Shown: positions 9,576 through 21,354 of the stretch, in pieces
Layout of the letters: each line of letters begins with the position of its first letter
How positions within the stretch are numbered: position 1 is the stretch's first letter
Assembly (NCBI GenBank): GCA_933822405.4
Contig: CAKOGP040002080.1
Coordinates: forward strand, 1 to 64,000
DNA from: Cylindrotheca closterium
Taxonomy: Eukaryota > Bacillariophyta > Bacillariophyceae > Bacillariales > Bacillariaceae
Direction of reading: 5' to 3'
DNA length: 64,000 nucleotides
The notes under the pieces: generated by a model
Databases searched by the model: none
The model's input: the letters and a program-made list of their open reading frames with translations, nothing else
Told to the model about the DNA's origin: nothing
Program-made: the position numbers and the translations under genes

Positions 9576-11137
9576 TTAAATGAATGGTACAAATTCATCA
9601 TCGCCTTGATCCTCTCCGCCTTCCCCTTTTGCAAGCCCTAGAAAGAACTTGATAGTTGAATCCAACTTCTCAATGAAGTAGTCCACATCCCTTTGAAACA
9701 ATATTAAGTTAGCAATGGCTTCAAATTGACCGCAAACGAAGTTCTCGTACGTAAAACTTACTCTTTTGTGTTGTAAATGTAGAGACTGGCGCGTGCTGAA
9801 TGAGATATTCCCTTGGCTTGGTGCAAGGGTTGGCAGCAATGATGACCAGCTCTTATGGCAACACCTTCCATGTCTAGGAACGTGCTCAAATCACTTGGAT
9901 GGACACCATCCACATAAAATGCACACACGGCAGCTCGATCTTCACCAACTGGAGGACCAAGAACGTTCACTTTGTCGACCTCACTCATCCGTCTGTGCAT
10001 ATAGGCAGCAATTTCATGCTCATAGGCCTGAACATTATCCATACCAATATCTTCCAAGTATTTGATAGAAGCGCCAAGACCAACAGCCTGAGCAATTGGA
10101 GGAGTCCCTGCTTCAAAGCGAGCTGGTGCTGGGGCATATGTAGATTCTTCCATTGTAACTTGATCAATCATTTCGCCACCTCCCATGTATGGCGGCATAC
10201 TATTCAATATATTTTCTTTTCCCCATAGAAAACCGATACCAGTTGGACCGCACATTTTGTGGCCAGAAGCAGCAAGGAAGTCAACTCCCAGATCTTGAAC
10301 GTCAACCTTCATGTGCGGGACCGATTGGCAAGCATCAAGTAGAATCACGGCTTCGGGAGCTTTTGCTCGAACCTCCTTTACGATATCCTTCACTGGATTT
10401 ACGCAGGCCATGACATTGGAAACATGTTGGAATGCCACAATTTTTGTCTTTTCGTTGAACAACGAAATGAAATGATCAACGTCCATGCCTCCCTTCTCAA
10501 AATCGATTGGTGCATATCGCAGAGTAGCGCCACTCTCTTTCGCAATCATTTGCCAAGGAACAATATTGGAATGGTGTTCCATTTCTGTAATGACAATTTC
10601 GTCACCGGGTTTTAGATTTGCTCGGCCATATGAAGAAGCAACTAGATTGATAGCCTCGGAAGCACCCCTTGTGAAGATAATTTCGTTTCTGGAATTGGAG
10701 TTAATGAAGGATGCAATTGAATCTCGAGCATTTTCATAAGCCGTTGTTGCTTGTCGAGATAGAGTATGTGCACCTCGATGCACGTTGGAATTCGTTTTCT
10801 CGTAGTATTGTGATATACTGTCAACAACTTGTTTTGGCTTCTGGGAGGTTGCTGCAGAGTCGAGGTATACTAGTGGCGTTTTCTTCTCGCCAATGGTAGT
10901 AGTAGAAAGAATATTAAAATCTGGTCGACACTTTTGAGCCACATCCGCATGTGCAAACTCATATTCCATCCACCAGTTTGCTGTCTCTTCCGTCTGTTGG
11001 GGGTCCTTGAGCACCATGTGCTGTTGTGACACTTTTGATCTTGGCGCCGACATGGACCCGGATCTTTTGGTAAATGACAGTACAGGCGAAGCATACTGCA
11101 GCGCAATTGGCAATAGGATAGACACACTGTATCGCAT
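9576..11137 (-). CDS. sufS: plastid SufS-type cysteine desulfurase
   Basis: Two exons, complement(join(9576..9690,9762..11137)), with a 71-nt GTAAGT...CAAAG intron near the 3' end; joining restores GAG-GAT and the C-terminal helix. The 496-residue product is a PLP-dependent class V aminotransferase-fold enzyme that takes sulfur from cysteine for Fe-S cluster assembly. The PLP lysine is about K294 in ASGHKMCGPTG. The catalytic cysteine is about C434 in RAGHHCCQPLH, the short-loop SufS arrangement. The N terminus has a signal-peptide core followed by PVLSFT, an ASAFAP-like junction with Phe at +1, so the plastid SUF machinery is the likely place. A longer frame to 11272 exists but puts a polar segment before the signal peptide and is not preferred. 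Confidence 0.92.
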
Positions 11138-11541
11138 CTTGATCTGTGTATTTCTCTTTGTTCTTATCTTGTGATTGGTTTTCTTTCTCCAAGCATGAGG
11201 TGGTGACGTGGGCAAACGAAGTCTAACTAGTCGACGACACGAATGAATACTACTGTACTGTACGCAGATCATGTTGCCTGCGTTTGAAGTTCCATCTCTT
11301 TTCTTTATAGTGCCTTGGATCTTTCACCTTGACAACTAGTCAAGTTTACCTTGCCGAATCTACCACTATTACAGTATAGCAGTCCTTTGGAAAGCGCCGA
11401 ACTACATCGCGCCTTTCCGTGACCACGCTGATAGTTCGATCTACTATTGGTGATGCTGTGGTTGTTCTTTGCTTCGTTCATCTCTTCACCTAGCTATTTG
11501 GTGCATTGTTGGAGAAGCATACTGTCCAACGCTTCGATAAT
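11138..11541. other. intergenic region, SKA2-like 3' end to sufS 5' end
   Basis: Both flanking genes are on the minus strand, so this is mainly the sufS promoter. A TGACGT core is at 11204-11209, about 67 bp before the sufS ATG. No RNA or protein gene is recognised. Confidence 0.45.
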
Positions 11542-12226
11542 TCAACATGCCTCATTCGCGTCGACTAGAAAGTCACATTGATATGTCATTTTCTGCGTCA
11601 AATCTGCGAGAGTCCCATCGTCCTCGTCCGGTTCCTCAATCGATCGTCGGAATGGCATGGTCTTGCGGTCAGTCAAGCCTAGCATCTATATTCAGCCGAG
11701 AGATAGAAAAGACAATGAGACACGTATCATTTTCAATCTCTTCTTCGGCATCCAACTGTTTACCTCTTGAACTTGAGTCACATTTTTGACCTGCGTCTCC
11801 ATGACTGACTTTACAATCTCAGTTCGTTTCGTGGCAATGAATTCGCAGTCATTCTTCAAATTTTCAAGCGCCAATTCTAGGGCTGTGAGTCGACGTACTA
11901 ATTTGATAGGATCCGGAATTTCTTGTCCACTGTAATATAAATTCAAGTGGGAGAGCGTTAGCGGCAGAACAACCCCATGTCACAACGATGAAACGATCAT
12001 ATGCTGTTTGTTCGTACCCATTCTGCAAAGAGTTTCGGTTTCTCTCCTTGAATTCTTTCTCTAGCTTTTGCGAAGCTTGTAGAATATCAGCTTCTGCTTT
12101 GGCCAATTGCGCTGTCCATGCTCTTGCTTCTACTTCCATCGTGCCACAAGGTCGGATGTTCTTTGGAAACGTTCTTGTTGTTTGTGATGGGAAATTTGAA
12201 ATGAGTTCACGAGGCAGCCATGCCAT
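11542..12226 (-). CDS. SKA2-like spindle and kinetochore-associated protein
   Basis: Three exons, complement(join(11542..11685,11764..11929,12018..12226)), giving 172 residues. Introns are 88 nt (GTACGA...TTACAG) and 78 nt (GTAAAC...ATATAG). The middle of the product is a pair of long helices: the first includes QLAKAEADILQASQKLEKEF, then a proline break (EIPDPIKLVRRL), and a second helix through VKSVMETQVKNV. This layout matches SKA2 of the Ska complex, which links kinetochores to microtubules: a helix with KAESDL, then NPVTLLKEL, then a basic second helix. An internal Met at about residue 30 (12139) begins MEVEARAW and may be the true start. The last exon is the weakest part. It is chosen because it stays open to a stop after a good polypyrimidine tract. 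Other short coiled-coil proteins could look like this. Confidence 0.55.
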
Positions 12227-12360
12227 CCCTGTTCGATTGATTCGTTCGAGTGGTACTCATTCAAAAATCGCAAGATCACAACATTACCGGTATTGGAGGG
12301 AAAGAGACGTAATAATATTATAGTTTCTGTTTCCTAGCAACGCACGTATCGATCAAAGAA

Positions 12361-13506
12361 ATGAGGGCATCTTACTTCAGAATATCGAAAACTCTGACAG
12401 TTTGTGTTTGTCAATTTATCAGGCCAACAGCAGCTTTTCAATCGGCTCTATATTCGAGTGATGCGGGAAGAATCTTCGAGGCGGAATCAAAACCATCAGT
12501 GGCCGTCGTCGGTGTGGGTGCAGTAGGAGGATATTACGGGGCGAGATTGTGGGATTGTGGTGCCTATGATGTCAAGTTTCACATGCGTGGAGATAACTTT
12601 TCACAATGCAAAAAGAACGGCCTCGACGTTAAATCAGTACATGGCGACATCCATATTCCTTCCGATCAGCTTCAAGCGTATACGGATACGAGTGAAATAG
12701 GGAAGGTGGACTGGGTAGTTGTTGCTCTAAAATCGACATCTTTGAATGCTATACCTTCTCTAGTTTCGCCACTGCTGGACCCGGAAAGAACTAGAATCAT
12801 TGTTATTATGAATGGCTTGATTGAAAATGACTTGATAAAAATGTTAAAAGAATTCCACGGGGAAAACGTGGACGATGAAGAACTGAATTTTTGTAAAGCT
12901 CTATACGGAGGGATGGCGCTCCTATGCTCCAATCGTGTTGCTCCTGGCTCAATCGAACACTCGTTTGCCAGTCTTTTATCCTATGGAGTCGCGGCTCATT
13001 CGGCAGACACGACTGTTAAGGAGAGTTTAGACAACTGTCAAGAGTTTTGGAAACCTGTCAAAAACGTAGAGACTCGCCTAGAACTGTCGCTGCTTGGGGG
13101 TCGATGGAGAAAGAATGTTTGGAACTTACCATTCAATGGAATCAGCGTGGCAATGGGAGGGATAACAGTCGACAAAGTGGTTGAAGATGAAGGATTGCGA
13201 AAGTTAGCTTACGAAGTCATGGATGAAACGATTGCAATCGCAAATGCTGAACTAGAGAAGCATGGCTATGACTCGTCTCTCTTTCTCGGAGATGAAGATA
13301 AGGAGAAGATGTTCGATCTGAGTGATAACATGGGACCATACAAAACAAGCACCATGATCGATTTGACGGAAAGAAGGCCAATGGAGGTTCAATATCTGTT
13401 TCAAGAACCCTTGAAAAGAGCTCGTTCCTTGGGGGTCGATGTTCCTCACCTGGAGACTATTGTTGCACAAATTTGTGCCCTCCAAAAGTGGCATGGACTA
13501 TTCTAG
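12361..13506 (+). CDS. panE: 2-dehydropantoate 2-reductase (ketopantoate reductase), possibly plastid-targeted
   Basis: Single-exon gene for a 381-residue ApbA/PanE-type enzyme, which reduces ketopantoate to pantoate with NADPH in pantothenate (coenzyme A) synthesis. The Rossmann motif is VAVVGVGAVGGYYGARL at about residues 46-62. The conserved lysine lies in VVVALKST, and the C-terminal helical domain carries the NVWNLPFNGISVAMG block. The first 25 residues are a hydrophobic leader ending TAAFQS, a good ASAFAP-type plastid signal with Phe after the cleavage site. It is divergently transcribed from the SKA2-like gene with only 134 bp between them. Ketopantoate reductase relatives with unknown substrates share the same fold, so the exact reaction is inferred. 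Confidence 0.85.
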   Translation: MRASYFRISKTLTVCVCQFIRPTAAFQSALYSSDAGRIFEAESKPSVAVVGVGAVGGYYGARLWDCGAYDVKFHMRGDNFSQCKKNGLDVKSVHGDIHIPSDQLQAYTDTSEIGKVDWVVVALKSTSLNAIPSLVSPLLDPERTRIIVIMNGLIENDLIKMLKEFHGENVDDEELNFCKALYGGMALLCSNRVAPGSIEHSFASLLSYGVAAHSADTTVKESLDNCQEFWKPVKNVETRLELSLLGGRWRKNVWNLPFNGISVAMGGITVDKVVEDEGLRKLAYEVMDETIAIANAELEKHGYDSSLFLGDEDKEKMFDLSDNMGPYKTSTMIDLTERRPMEVQYLFQEPLKRARSLGVDVPHLETIVAQICALQKWHGLF

Positions 13507-13600
13507 GTGTTCATAGATGACAAATCCCCCAATTGGCGTCTATATCATACTACACAATTTTTTAAAAAAAAGGACACTTGATTACTCTAATCCCGTTTAT

Positions 13601-16031
13601 CTATTTAGCATTTTTCCCCTTTAGCTTTCGGAACCATTTTCTTAGCTTCTTTCCGTCAGCTGTCTGCTTCTGTGACACATCCTTTACAACCCTCATCGTC
13701 TGCCGTGGTCTACTATTGTCAATTACAGAGTTATCATCTTCGATGATCTGTGTCTCCGGTCGGAAGGGCCCAATATATCGAATGAAGGCAAACTGCAGTG
13801 CAGCAGCTTCTGGAGCCGTCAAAACAATCTTGTAGATATCTTCAACCCTAATCTTGAGGCATTTTTGGCCGTTGATTGCGGCAAGTTGATCGCCCACCTC
13901 TACACCACCACTGCGAGTGGCACTGCCATCTGCAGCGATTTTGTTGACGAAACATCCTCCCGCATTCTCCATGAGAATCACTTTATGAATAATACAATGA
14001 AAGTCAGTACTTCGTTTCGAAACTACTCAAACACGATATGCAAGAAAGATACATACATCCTAAAGGCAACTTCAATTCAACGACGCTGATCTTCAAGTCT
14101 TCGTACATGTCCAGCGGATAAGAGTCATCAAATCGAACACCCTGCAATTCGTGTACGGCCTGAGCCGCGAAAAGTGCAAGTAACACAAAGTCTTGATCGG
14201 AATTGAGAGATGAAACGGGAAAAGGAAAGCCTTCAAAAATATCTGGATTTGGAGCCCCTTGTTGTCTTCTCTGTAGCTGGTTAATATAGGCTGCAGATTT
14301 ATGCTGCATGGTTGAGGTAAGAGGGGGGGATCATGAATGTGTAAGCCAATTCGTTGTGAGTTAAATTGTACATATGATGCTTGCTGTACTTACATTGTTT
14401 CCGAATTCTTGTCTTTCGGGTGGAGTCGAGCTGTTGTATGTTGCTAGTTCCAATGGGTCTCGAAATGAAACAGGCGATTTTGTAACCATTGATCGTGTTT
14501 CTTCCGTATTTTTGGTTCCATTATCATCCTCGTCACTAGATGGCGAAAATCTAAATGTGAATGCCAAATCCTGGCAAATGTCGCCTTTCCGGGCTTCTAC
14601 CTCTTTGCCTGGAAGGCTTCGATGAGCCCCCTTTCTGGTCGGACTTTTCTGGCTTTTCAAGTAGGCTTTTCCTTTCTTTTTCCTCCTATCACTTTTCTTT
14701 TTTCGTCCCGGTCGGTTTTCAGCTTCATTCCCAAGGAAAAGGACATCCTTTATCGCCCCTTGTACTTCACTAGCGTATGTCTTCTTTCCATAATCCATCC
14801 TCACACTCGCGGTATCGTTTTCGTGCCTAGTACTTGCAGAGGAAAACACCGCTTCATCTCCAACGATCTTTTCATATTTTATTCGATTCATGTTCTCTGG
14901 CAGATTATGAAGTTCTCTGTCTTCATGGATCGTTGGAGTTTGTACGCTTGTGACGCTCGGGCCAACGCTAGGACAAAGACTAGGGCCAGGCTTTATCGCT
15001 CCATGACTCGGTGCTGTGGGTACTATAACCTCAGGGCTTTGCGTTTCATTGGCCTGTTCAAAACTGAACAGGGAGTACTCATCCTCTGCAAGACTGAGTC
15101 CTGGTGTCGTGTCGCGAACCACTTCTTCCTCGGGCAAACCCACAAGCGGTTCACGTGTCTTCATCAGCGGATCTTCGAAGCCAAAGGACTTCTTTCTTTG
15201 CTCATCCCTTTGCTTTCGATCTCTACGTTCCCGTAACTTGGTTGGTGTTCCTGTGGAATGAAAAGAAGCGTCACTTCCGTCATCCTGCAATGCAGCAAGT
15301 ACTCGTATTCTTTGCAAACGTCTTCGATGATTCAGCTTTCTTTGGAATTCAGAATCGGGCGTCCCTGGATCACTCTTGGATCCACTATAGCTTGAATTTG
15401 GGCTTCCAGGACCTGCAGAGGAGATCTCTGCAAAATTAAAGGCTGAGAATTCGCTCGTAGTATCATCAGACTGATTCGCCACCTCCAATGTTTTGGAATG
15501 AGAAGGGAGTGCATCTATATTCAAGGTCGCATCAATTCCATTGTCATATGGATCTGCCTTGTATTTCCTAGAGGGGAGGGCATCTAAATTCAGAGCTGGA
15601 TAATGCGTCCTCATATTCAAGCCACCATCAGGTGATTTTTTGTCAACAAGGTATTCGGTGAGTTTTTTAATTGGACTTTTGGCTGCATCTTCAGCTTCTT
15701 TCTTCTTCCTTTCATTGATCACATCGAAAGGCTCAGTCTCCGCGCTGGATACAGAATCGTGATCTTGCTTTTCTGGTGGCTCATGAACCACATTTGGAAA
15801 CGGTGACAATGTTTCGCTACCTTCTTCATTCTTTGGCCGCCAATAGTTCAATATCCGTCCAGCCATATCTACTGTCTTTAACGACCTGTCGTCAAGGGTT
15901 TGACGTCTCGACCCGATGGGCAGCGTGATTGCGGAGGCATCGGATGTGGCTCGTTCGACTTCCAAGCTGGTAACCGCTGATGGCCACGAGAATTCCGACA
16001 GTGTGCCGTATGGTGAGAATTCTGTCTCCAT
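13601..16031 (-). CDS. large low-complexity protein with C-terminal PDZ domain
   Basis: Three exons, complement(join(13601..13980,14057..14303,14394..16031)), giving about 754 residues. Introns of 90 nt (GTAAGT...ATGCAG) and 76 nt (GTATGT...ATAAAG) both keep frame. The first 600 residues are polar and rich in Ser, Glu and Lys, and hold three similar short motifs of the type LNxDALPSxK (about 15485-15605). The C terminus is a PDZ domain: the second splice joins KLPLG to LILMEN, recreating the carboxylate-binding loop, followed by GGVEVGDQLAAINGQ. PDZ domains bind C-terminal peptides of partners, so a scaffold role is likely. The frame is open further upstream only to a GTG, so the ATG at 16031 is used. 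No close family is recognised. Confidence 0.72.
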
Positions 16032-16681
16032 CCTCCTGCTCCTGGATGTTGGTGGTAACAAATAGCCCAACAAAGGGCCCTCTCTCTCTTGGAGCTTTCC
16101 CACTTCTTAACTGAAGCCACAAGCGAAGGATCAAATTTCGGATTGATGCTTTCTTTCCCACCTCGTTACTGAAACCCCACAGCAAAGATAAGGAGGTCGG
16201 AATGATATTTTGGTACGGTAAAGCGTTAGATGTTGTTTCAGGCAGTTGAGAGTATCGCTAGTGGAAGCCCGCAAGGCTTTGGGTCGAAGGGATCATTTGG
16301 GATCACTTTTTCTCAGTTCTTTCAAGTTCGTTTGGGCAAATTTAGAAGATTTGGACAAGTCGTTGTAGTCGTATATACGTAGATACAGTACCGAGTGTAC
16401 GCATGAGTACATTACATAACGGAGGTCTTGCTTCAATGCGACACTATGTAAAGTTCTCGATTTTGACGTACCGAAGCACAGAAAAATGTAGAAACGCGCG
16501 GCTAAATTGTTTTTTCGTCCGAGCCGACGCGCGCTGGAAGGTTCTAATTTGCGATATTCAAAACATTCGTAAGTAGGATTATACGTTGGCCGTAACAACG
16601 GACACTCCGTAGGGAGCAAAAAGCCATGCGTTGAACAGCTGTAGACGTTTTTTCAAGATTAAACATACTCTTGGATATCCA
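16032..16681. other. divergent promoter region, PDZ protein / Ser-Thr kinase
   Basis: Long divergent spacer. A TGACGT core lies at 16464-16469. The minus-strand frame at 16293-16619 has no recognisable protein signature. I find no tRNA or other RNA gene. Confidence 0.4.
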
Positions 16682-18285
16682 ATGCAAATGGTAGCTATCA
16701 ATAGCCAAAATCACAAAACGACCATGAAGAAAGAGTCAGCAGACAACAATGATCAGAGCTCTACGCAGACAGATACGTACATAGAGCGAGAGGCACAAAA
16801 AGGTGACGAAATAGAGCCACTGGGAGACGCTGGAGTGGAGCTAGTCGTGAACCTTGAAGGGACAATAGATGCCCTCATTGAGAAGGAAGTCATCAAACTG
16901 TCTTCTCAATGTAGGCTGTTTAAAGATGAAACGAATGCCGAAGATGAATTGGCAGTGTTTCATAGGAATGAAGTGCTTGCGGGGGAGTTCCTGGGGAATG
17001 GAGCCTTTTCTGAAGTACATCAAGTGTGGGGATTTCAATTAGCGAACTTTGGGAGCAGAGACCCAAAGCAAGAACGAGCTCGACTGGAGCTATGTAGTAC
17101 AACTTATGATCAAAATGGAGAAAGTGCTTATGTGTTGAAACATTTGCGACGTGATTTGCATCATCGCGGTGCCAACAAGTTCATTCACGCTGCTGGTGAT
17201 CTCGTAATGGAAGCCAAGTTTTTGTCTTACTTTGATCATCAGAACATTATCAAGCTTCATGCTTGGTCTGGCCCGACTACTGCATACCACGGAAACACGC
17301 ACGATGCATGCTTTCTGGTTCTTGATCGCCTGGATCTAACCCTATCACACAAAATGATTCAGTGGCAAATGAATCCTCAAGCTTCAGAAGCTGTTTATTC
17401 ACCAAATCTCTGCGACTACAATGAGAAGCTGAACATTGGAAGACAAATTGCAAGTGGTCTAGAATATTTGCATAGCCGAGACATTATCTTCAGAGACCTC
17501 AAGCCAGGTATGTTCACCAAAATATCTATGTATTGGTTCGCCTTTGAATTGTCCAACACTAACTCAATGCTTCTATTCTAATCTCAGACAATATTGGTTT
17601 CAGAGGGAACACTGTTCAACTCTTTGATTTTGGCCTTTGTAGAGAACTTCCAGAGTCAAAACCCATTGAAGAGAAAACATTCCACATGTCTGGAGTAGGA
17701 ACCAAAAGGTACATGGCTCCTGAAGTTTTCCTCGGAAAACACTACAATCTCAAGGCTGATGTGTACAGCTGGACCATTGTTTTCCAATCGATGCTGTCTC
17801 TACAAAAGCCTTTTGACATGTTTGATGCTATTCACTACAAGGATCTGGTGTGCGAAAAAGGTGCAAGACCGCCAGTCTTTCAAGAGTGGCCACAAGGCAT
17901 TCAAGATTTGTGCCGAAATGGATGGGCTCAAGATCCCCACGATCGGTTCACCATTAGTGAAGTACGAGAAGAAATCGAGCGAATGCAAGCTCAAATGCCT
18001 GCCAAGGGTCAACACGGATATGTTGCTGAAGTGACTGGTGGTAATGAAACGCCGTTCTTCATTGAGAGATCATCATCCTTTGACCAATCGTCTATCGAAG
18101 ACATGATGGACAACATTTGTTCACCGCATCGGATCTGCCTCCGTATACAGGGAGTAGAAGCTCCAAAGGGTGGTCAGAGCTTTTTGCGAATGATCGAAGG
18201 ACAAATGATTCGAGCGTCTGCTCCATACGAAAGACATATTACAAGCTATCCCAACCTCAAACACTTGCGGTCACAGTACTTGTAA
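16682..18285 (+). CDS. Ser/Thr protein kinase
   Basis: Two exons, join(16682..17507,17588..18285), with an 80-nt GTATGT...TCTCAG intron that interrupts the catalytic loop and joins RDLKP to DNIGF. The product is about 507 residues. The kinase domain runs from about residue 100: glycine loop LGNGAFSEVHQV, the ATP lysine in YVLKHL, catalytic loop IIFRDLKPDN, DFG in LFDFGLC, and APEV. The HRD histidine is replaced by Phe (FRD), while the catalytic Asp is kept, so activity is expected. A polar segment of about 90 residues precedes the domain. A long insert lies between the glycine loop and the ATP lysine. The start is the first ATG; two further ATGs (16688, 16724) could also serve. Substrates are unknown. 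Confidence 0.85.
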
Positions 18286-18737
18286 TTACTTTTACAAAAT
18301 CAATAACATCTATAATATTACGAGTGGAAGTTTTGTTATTATTGACTTCATCAGCTATTGCATATTATAAAATATACTAAGGTTAGGACTACCGATGTTC
18401 TAATGCACATTTGCGACTCACCACCATCCCTTTATGGCCCATAACCTTTCATGAGGCCAATATTGGCCATTGGATGTGTGAAATACTGGTATTATACCGT
18501 AATAATACATGGTATTATACCACTGCAAAAGTACCTTGGATGCGATGATCAAGACAGTGGCAGCATCCCCTGAAGATATGGCCAGATTCTTTAAGAACAA
18601 TTGATATAGGAAATACGGCATAAGGGTGATTCTAATTTATACTGTACATTTGCTCCTTACAACAAACATGTATTGATGGTATGATAACACGCTTTATCAA
18701 AAACATGAGTTTTACCATAATGTACCAAGTGTTGGAA
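18286..18737. other. convergent 3' intergenic region, kinase / PDZ protein
   Basis: AT-rich region between two convergent genes. A 12-nt near-palindrome TGGTATTATACC is present twice (18487-18498 and 18510-18521). No gene is supported. Confidence 0.45.
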
Positions 18738-21354
18738 TTAGATGGAAGCCTCAGTATGCTTCACTGGAGTTCGTAGATTTCTGCCATTGCTAGAGGCCCT
18801 TGTTTTGGAATCTTTCTTTCCCTTCTTGAAAAGTCCGCCCAGGAATCCCTTTTTCTTCTTCTTCGAGTCCATAGGGGGAGCAGCGGAAGCAGTCGGAGAT
18901 CGTGTCTTCACTTGCTGCTTAGTGTCCGCTGGCGGTGATGCGGCACTTGGGCCAGTATAAGCGCTGGACTCGGGCGCTCTGGTGGGTTTCGGTTTCTGCG
19001 TTTCAGAATGAGACTAAAAAAAAGAAAAAAAAGTCAGGTATATGTTCAAGGTGCATTTGGTCGAATCGAAAAACTGTAAAAGAATAACTTACCGAAAGAG
19101 CATTCAAAACGCCCTTTTGCATATCCGGAGGCGCTGGAGGCGCTACTCCGCTCATCGAGGACATGTCATCATTGATAGCAGGTCGGCCTTCCATAGCCAT
19201 TGGTGTCACGGCAGGCATATTACCACCAGCAATGGCATCTTCGTCCACTTCTCTTTGAGCATTCATGGAATTTCTCAAGAATGCTGGAAGGTTTCCGGCA
19301 TTCTCCTTCTCACGGTTGGCCTTGATTAAGGCCTTTGTTTCAAGGAGTTCCAAAAGCACAGCCTCGCGGCCTTCGTAGGCGCGCATAATAGTAGACACAC
19401 GGTCAATTTGCCCCGGGACAGAGGTCTTGCCATATACATAGTTCAATAATTCAGACACCTGGGCAATAACAGCTGGAGAAGTTCCATCAATGTCCTCGTC
19501 GGAATAGTCGTGAGAGCCTCCTTCTTCGGGTTGCTCTTCCTTCATTTGAGGAGGTTCATCAAGAGGTTCTTGTTCCTTCGTTTCCTTTTCTGGCCATTCA
19601 TTCGTGGGACTGAAGGAATTCATTCGTTCTCTAGCTGTCTCGATATTCTCCATGGAATGTGCACTTCCCTTGGCCTTGATAACAGCCTCGTCAAAGTTAG
19701 CGGGTTCACCAAAGCCTTGCTCTTCAGATTCTGGTGCTGCAGCCTGTTCGTCAGCAGGTTCTTCCGTGTTGTAACGAACCGACAACTTCTGTACTAAATG
19801 GTCCTCGCGTCCTTTGTACTTGGCAAGGAGTTTGTCGAGGAGACGAACCTTTTCAGGTTCATGTTCCTGTAGTAGTGCCTTGACAACATAAGAGTAGAAC
19901 CGAAGAGGATCATTTTGAATTGTCTGTTCCCTTGAAAATCCAAAGTCAAGTGGGTAATCCAAACCAAAGTTATCCGCAATGTCTCTTGGAACAGGTGGTG
20001 TCACTTCCGGCTTGGAAGCCAAAATCTGTGCTTGACGTTGCTTTTCAATCAAGAGTGACGGTCCACCAAGACTCTCCATAACAGAGACGTCAGCACCGAC
20101 GTCGGCATCTTCATCGAATTCGACGGCCCTGATTGGAGCAGCTGGATTAGTTTGTTCATCCTCATCAATTTGAGTAGGAGGAAGATTGCCACGAGTTGGC
20201 TCTGGGTTTGGAACAAGTCCAAGAGGAGGTACTGGAACAGGCTCTGGTTCCGGGGCTTCCATTTGCATGGCTCTCTCTCTTTCTTTCGAGTCGACAGTCT
20301 CAAGAGTGCCATCGTCTTCGTAGGCTTTCTCCTTGATTGGGGTCATGTCTCTCTTGGGTTCACGCATAGGTGAAGGCCGTCTGACCTCGGGCTCTCGTTC
20401 GCGCCCCCGAGTTGGCTTGCTACGTTGCTTTTCTTCCTGAGTATCTTCGTCAGCTCCTTGGCTCGAATAGTCATCCCTGCGACTATTCTTTTTCCTAGAT
20501 TTGCGGCTGTTTCGCGCTGGGGGTTCTGACTCATAGGTAACATAAGTAGAATCATCTCGAGAAGCATATGTTTCATCATCCTCTGAATAGTAAGTTTCAT
20601 CATCCCCCATTTTTCTGCGGTCCCGACAGACGCTGTCAGGATTTGCGCAAATGGTATCAATGAGAATATCGAGGAAGGATTCTGATTCATATGGATTGTG
20701 ACGTCTTCTAGCGCGACGACTTCTTCTATAGGAAATATCATCTTCTGTCTGAAGTGTCTCATCATCCTCTTTGCCTCTAGATCGACGTGACGATTTCTTG
20801 TCTTTTCTCTCCTTCTTTTTCTTCTCTGGCTTTGGCTCATCATCGTCCACCCATTTGACTCCTGGCCCTCCCGAAGGAGGCTTGTTGCCGTTGCGCGCGT
20901 TCAAAACTTCCTTTCTGGGTCGACGGAATAGAAGGTTGACTTGTTCAGGATCCGCCTCAATGATAAAATCCATAATTTCATCAAACGTCAAACGAGACAT
21001 GGTTTTGTCATTGATCGAAAGCAGCTCGTCTCCGACTTCTAATTTGCGAGACAATGCAGCCGCTCCAGTGCGCGGCAAATCGCAAATACGAACGCCTCTT
21101 TGAACCGATGGAGAATTGGGATCGTACATGGGTTCGAAAACGATTCCCATGGGCTTTCTAAGTGCAAGACGAATCAAACCGCTAGAAGAAGGTCCGCCTT
21201 TCTTTTCTTCTGGCATGCCATCGTCCGAAAACCCCTTTGCGGGAGAAGCGTTTCGTCTAATATTATTCATGGCGGGTGTCACACTACGAAAGTTCGAAGC
21301 ATCGTTAGCAGGTGCCTCTTGCCATTCGGGCTCCCGTTCGTAGGAAGTCGCCAT
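18738..21354 (-). CDS. charged scaffold-like protein with N-terminal PDZ domain
   Basis: Two exons, complement(join(18738..19013,19093..21354)), 845 residues, with a 79-nt GTAAGT...TTTTAG intron. Without splicing the frame reads into the intron's polypyrimidine tract and ends falsely. A PDZ domain occupies about residues 40-125, with RKPMGIVFEP as the carboxylate-binding loop and LEVGDELLSINDK after it. The rest is strongly charged, with repeated acidic-aromatic motifs (DDETYYSEDDETYAS) and two helical segments that resemble each other (VRLLDKLLAKYKGRED and VSTIMRAYEGREAVLLELL). The last exon is basic and ends in a KKKKKGFLGGLFKKGKK patch that could bind membrane or nucleic acid. A second PDZ gene lies two genes away, with the domain at the other end. 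No named family is recognised. Confidence 0.75.

Noticed and set aside
11138..11272. Upstream extension of SufS by 45 residues
   Set aside because: It would bury the signal peptide behind a polar segment; the internal ATG gives a normal bipartite presequence.
18742..18960. 72-codon plus-strand frame
   Set aside because: It is antisense to the last exon of the PDZ protein, which is supported by splice sites and frame.
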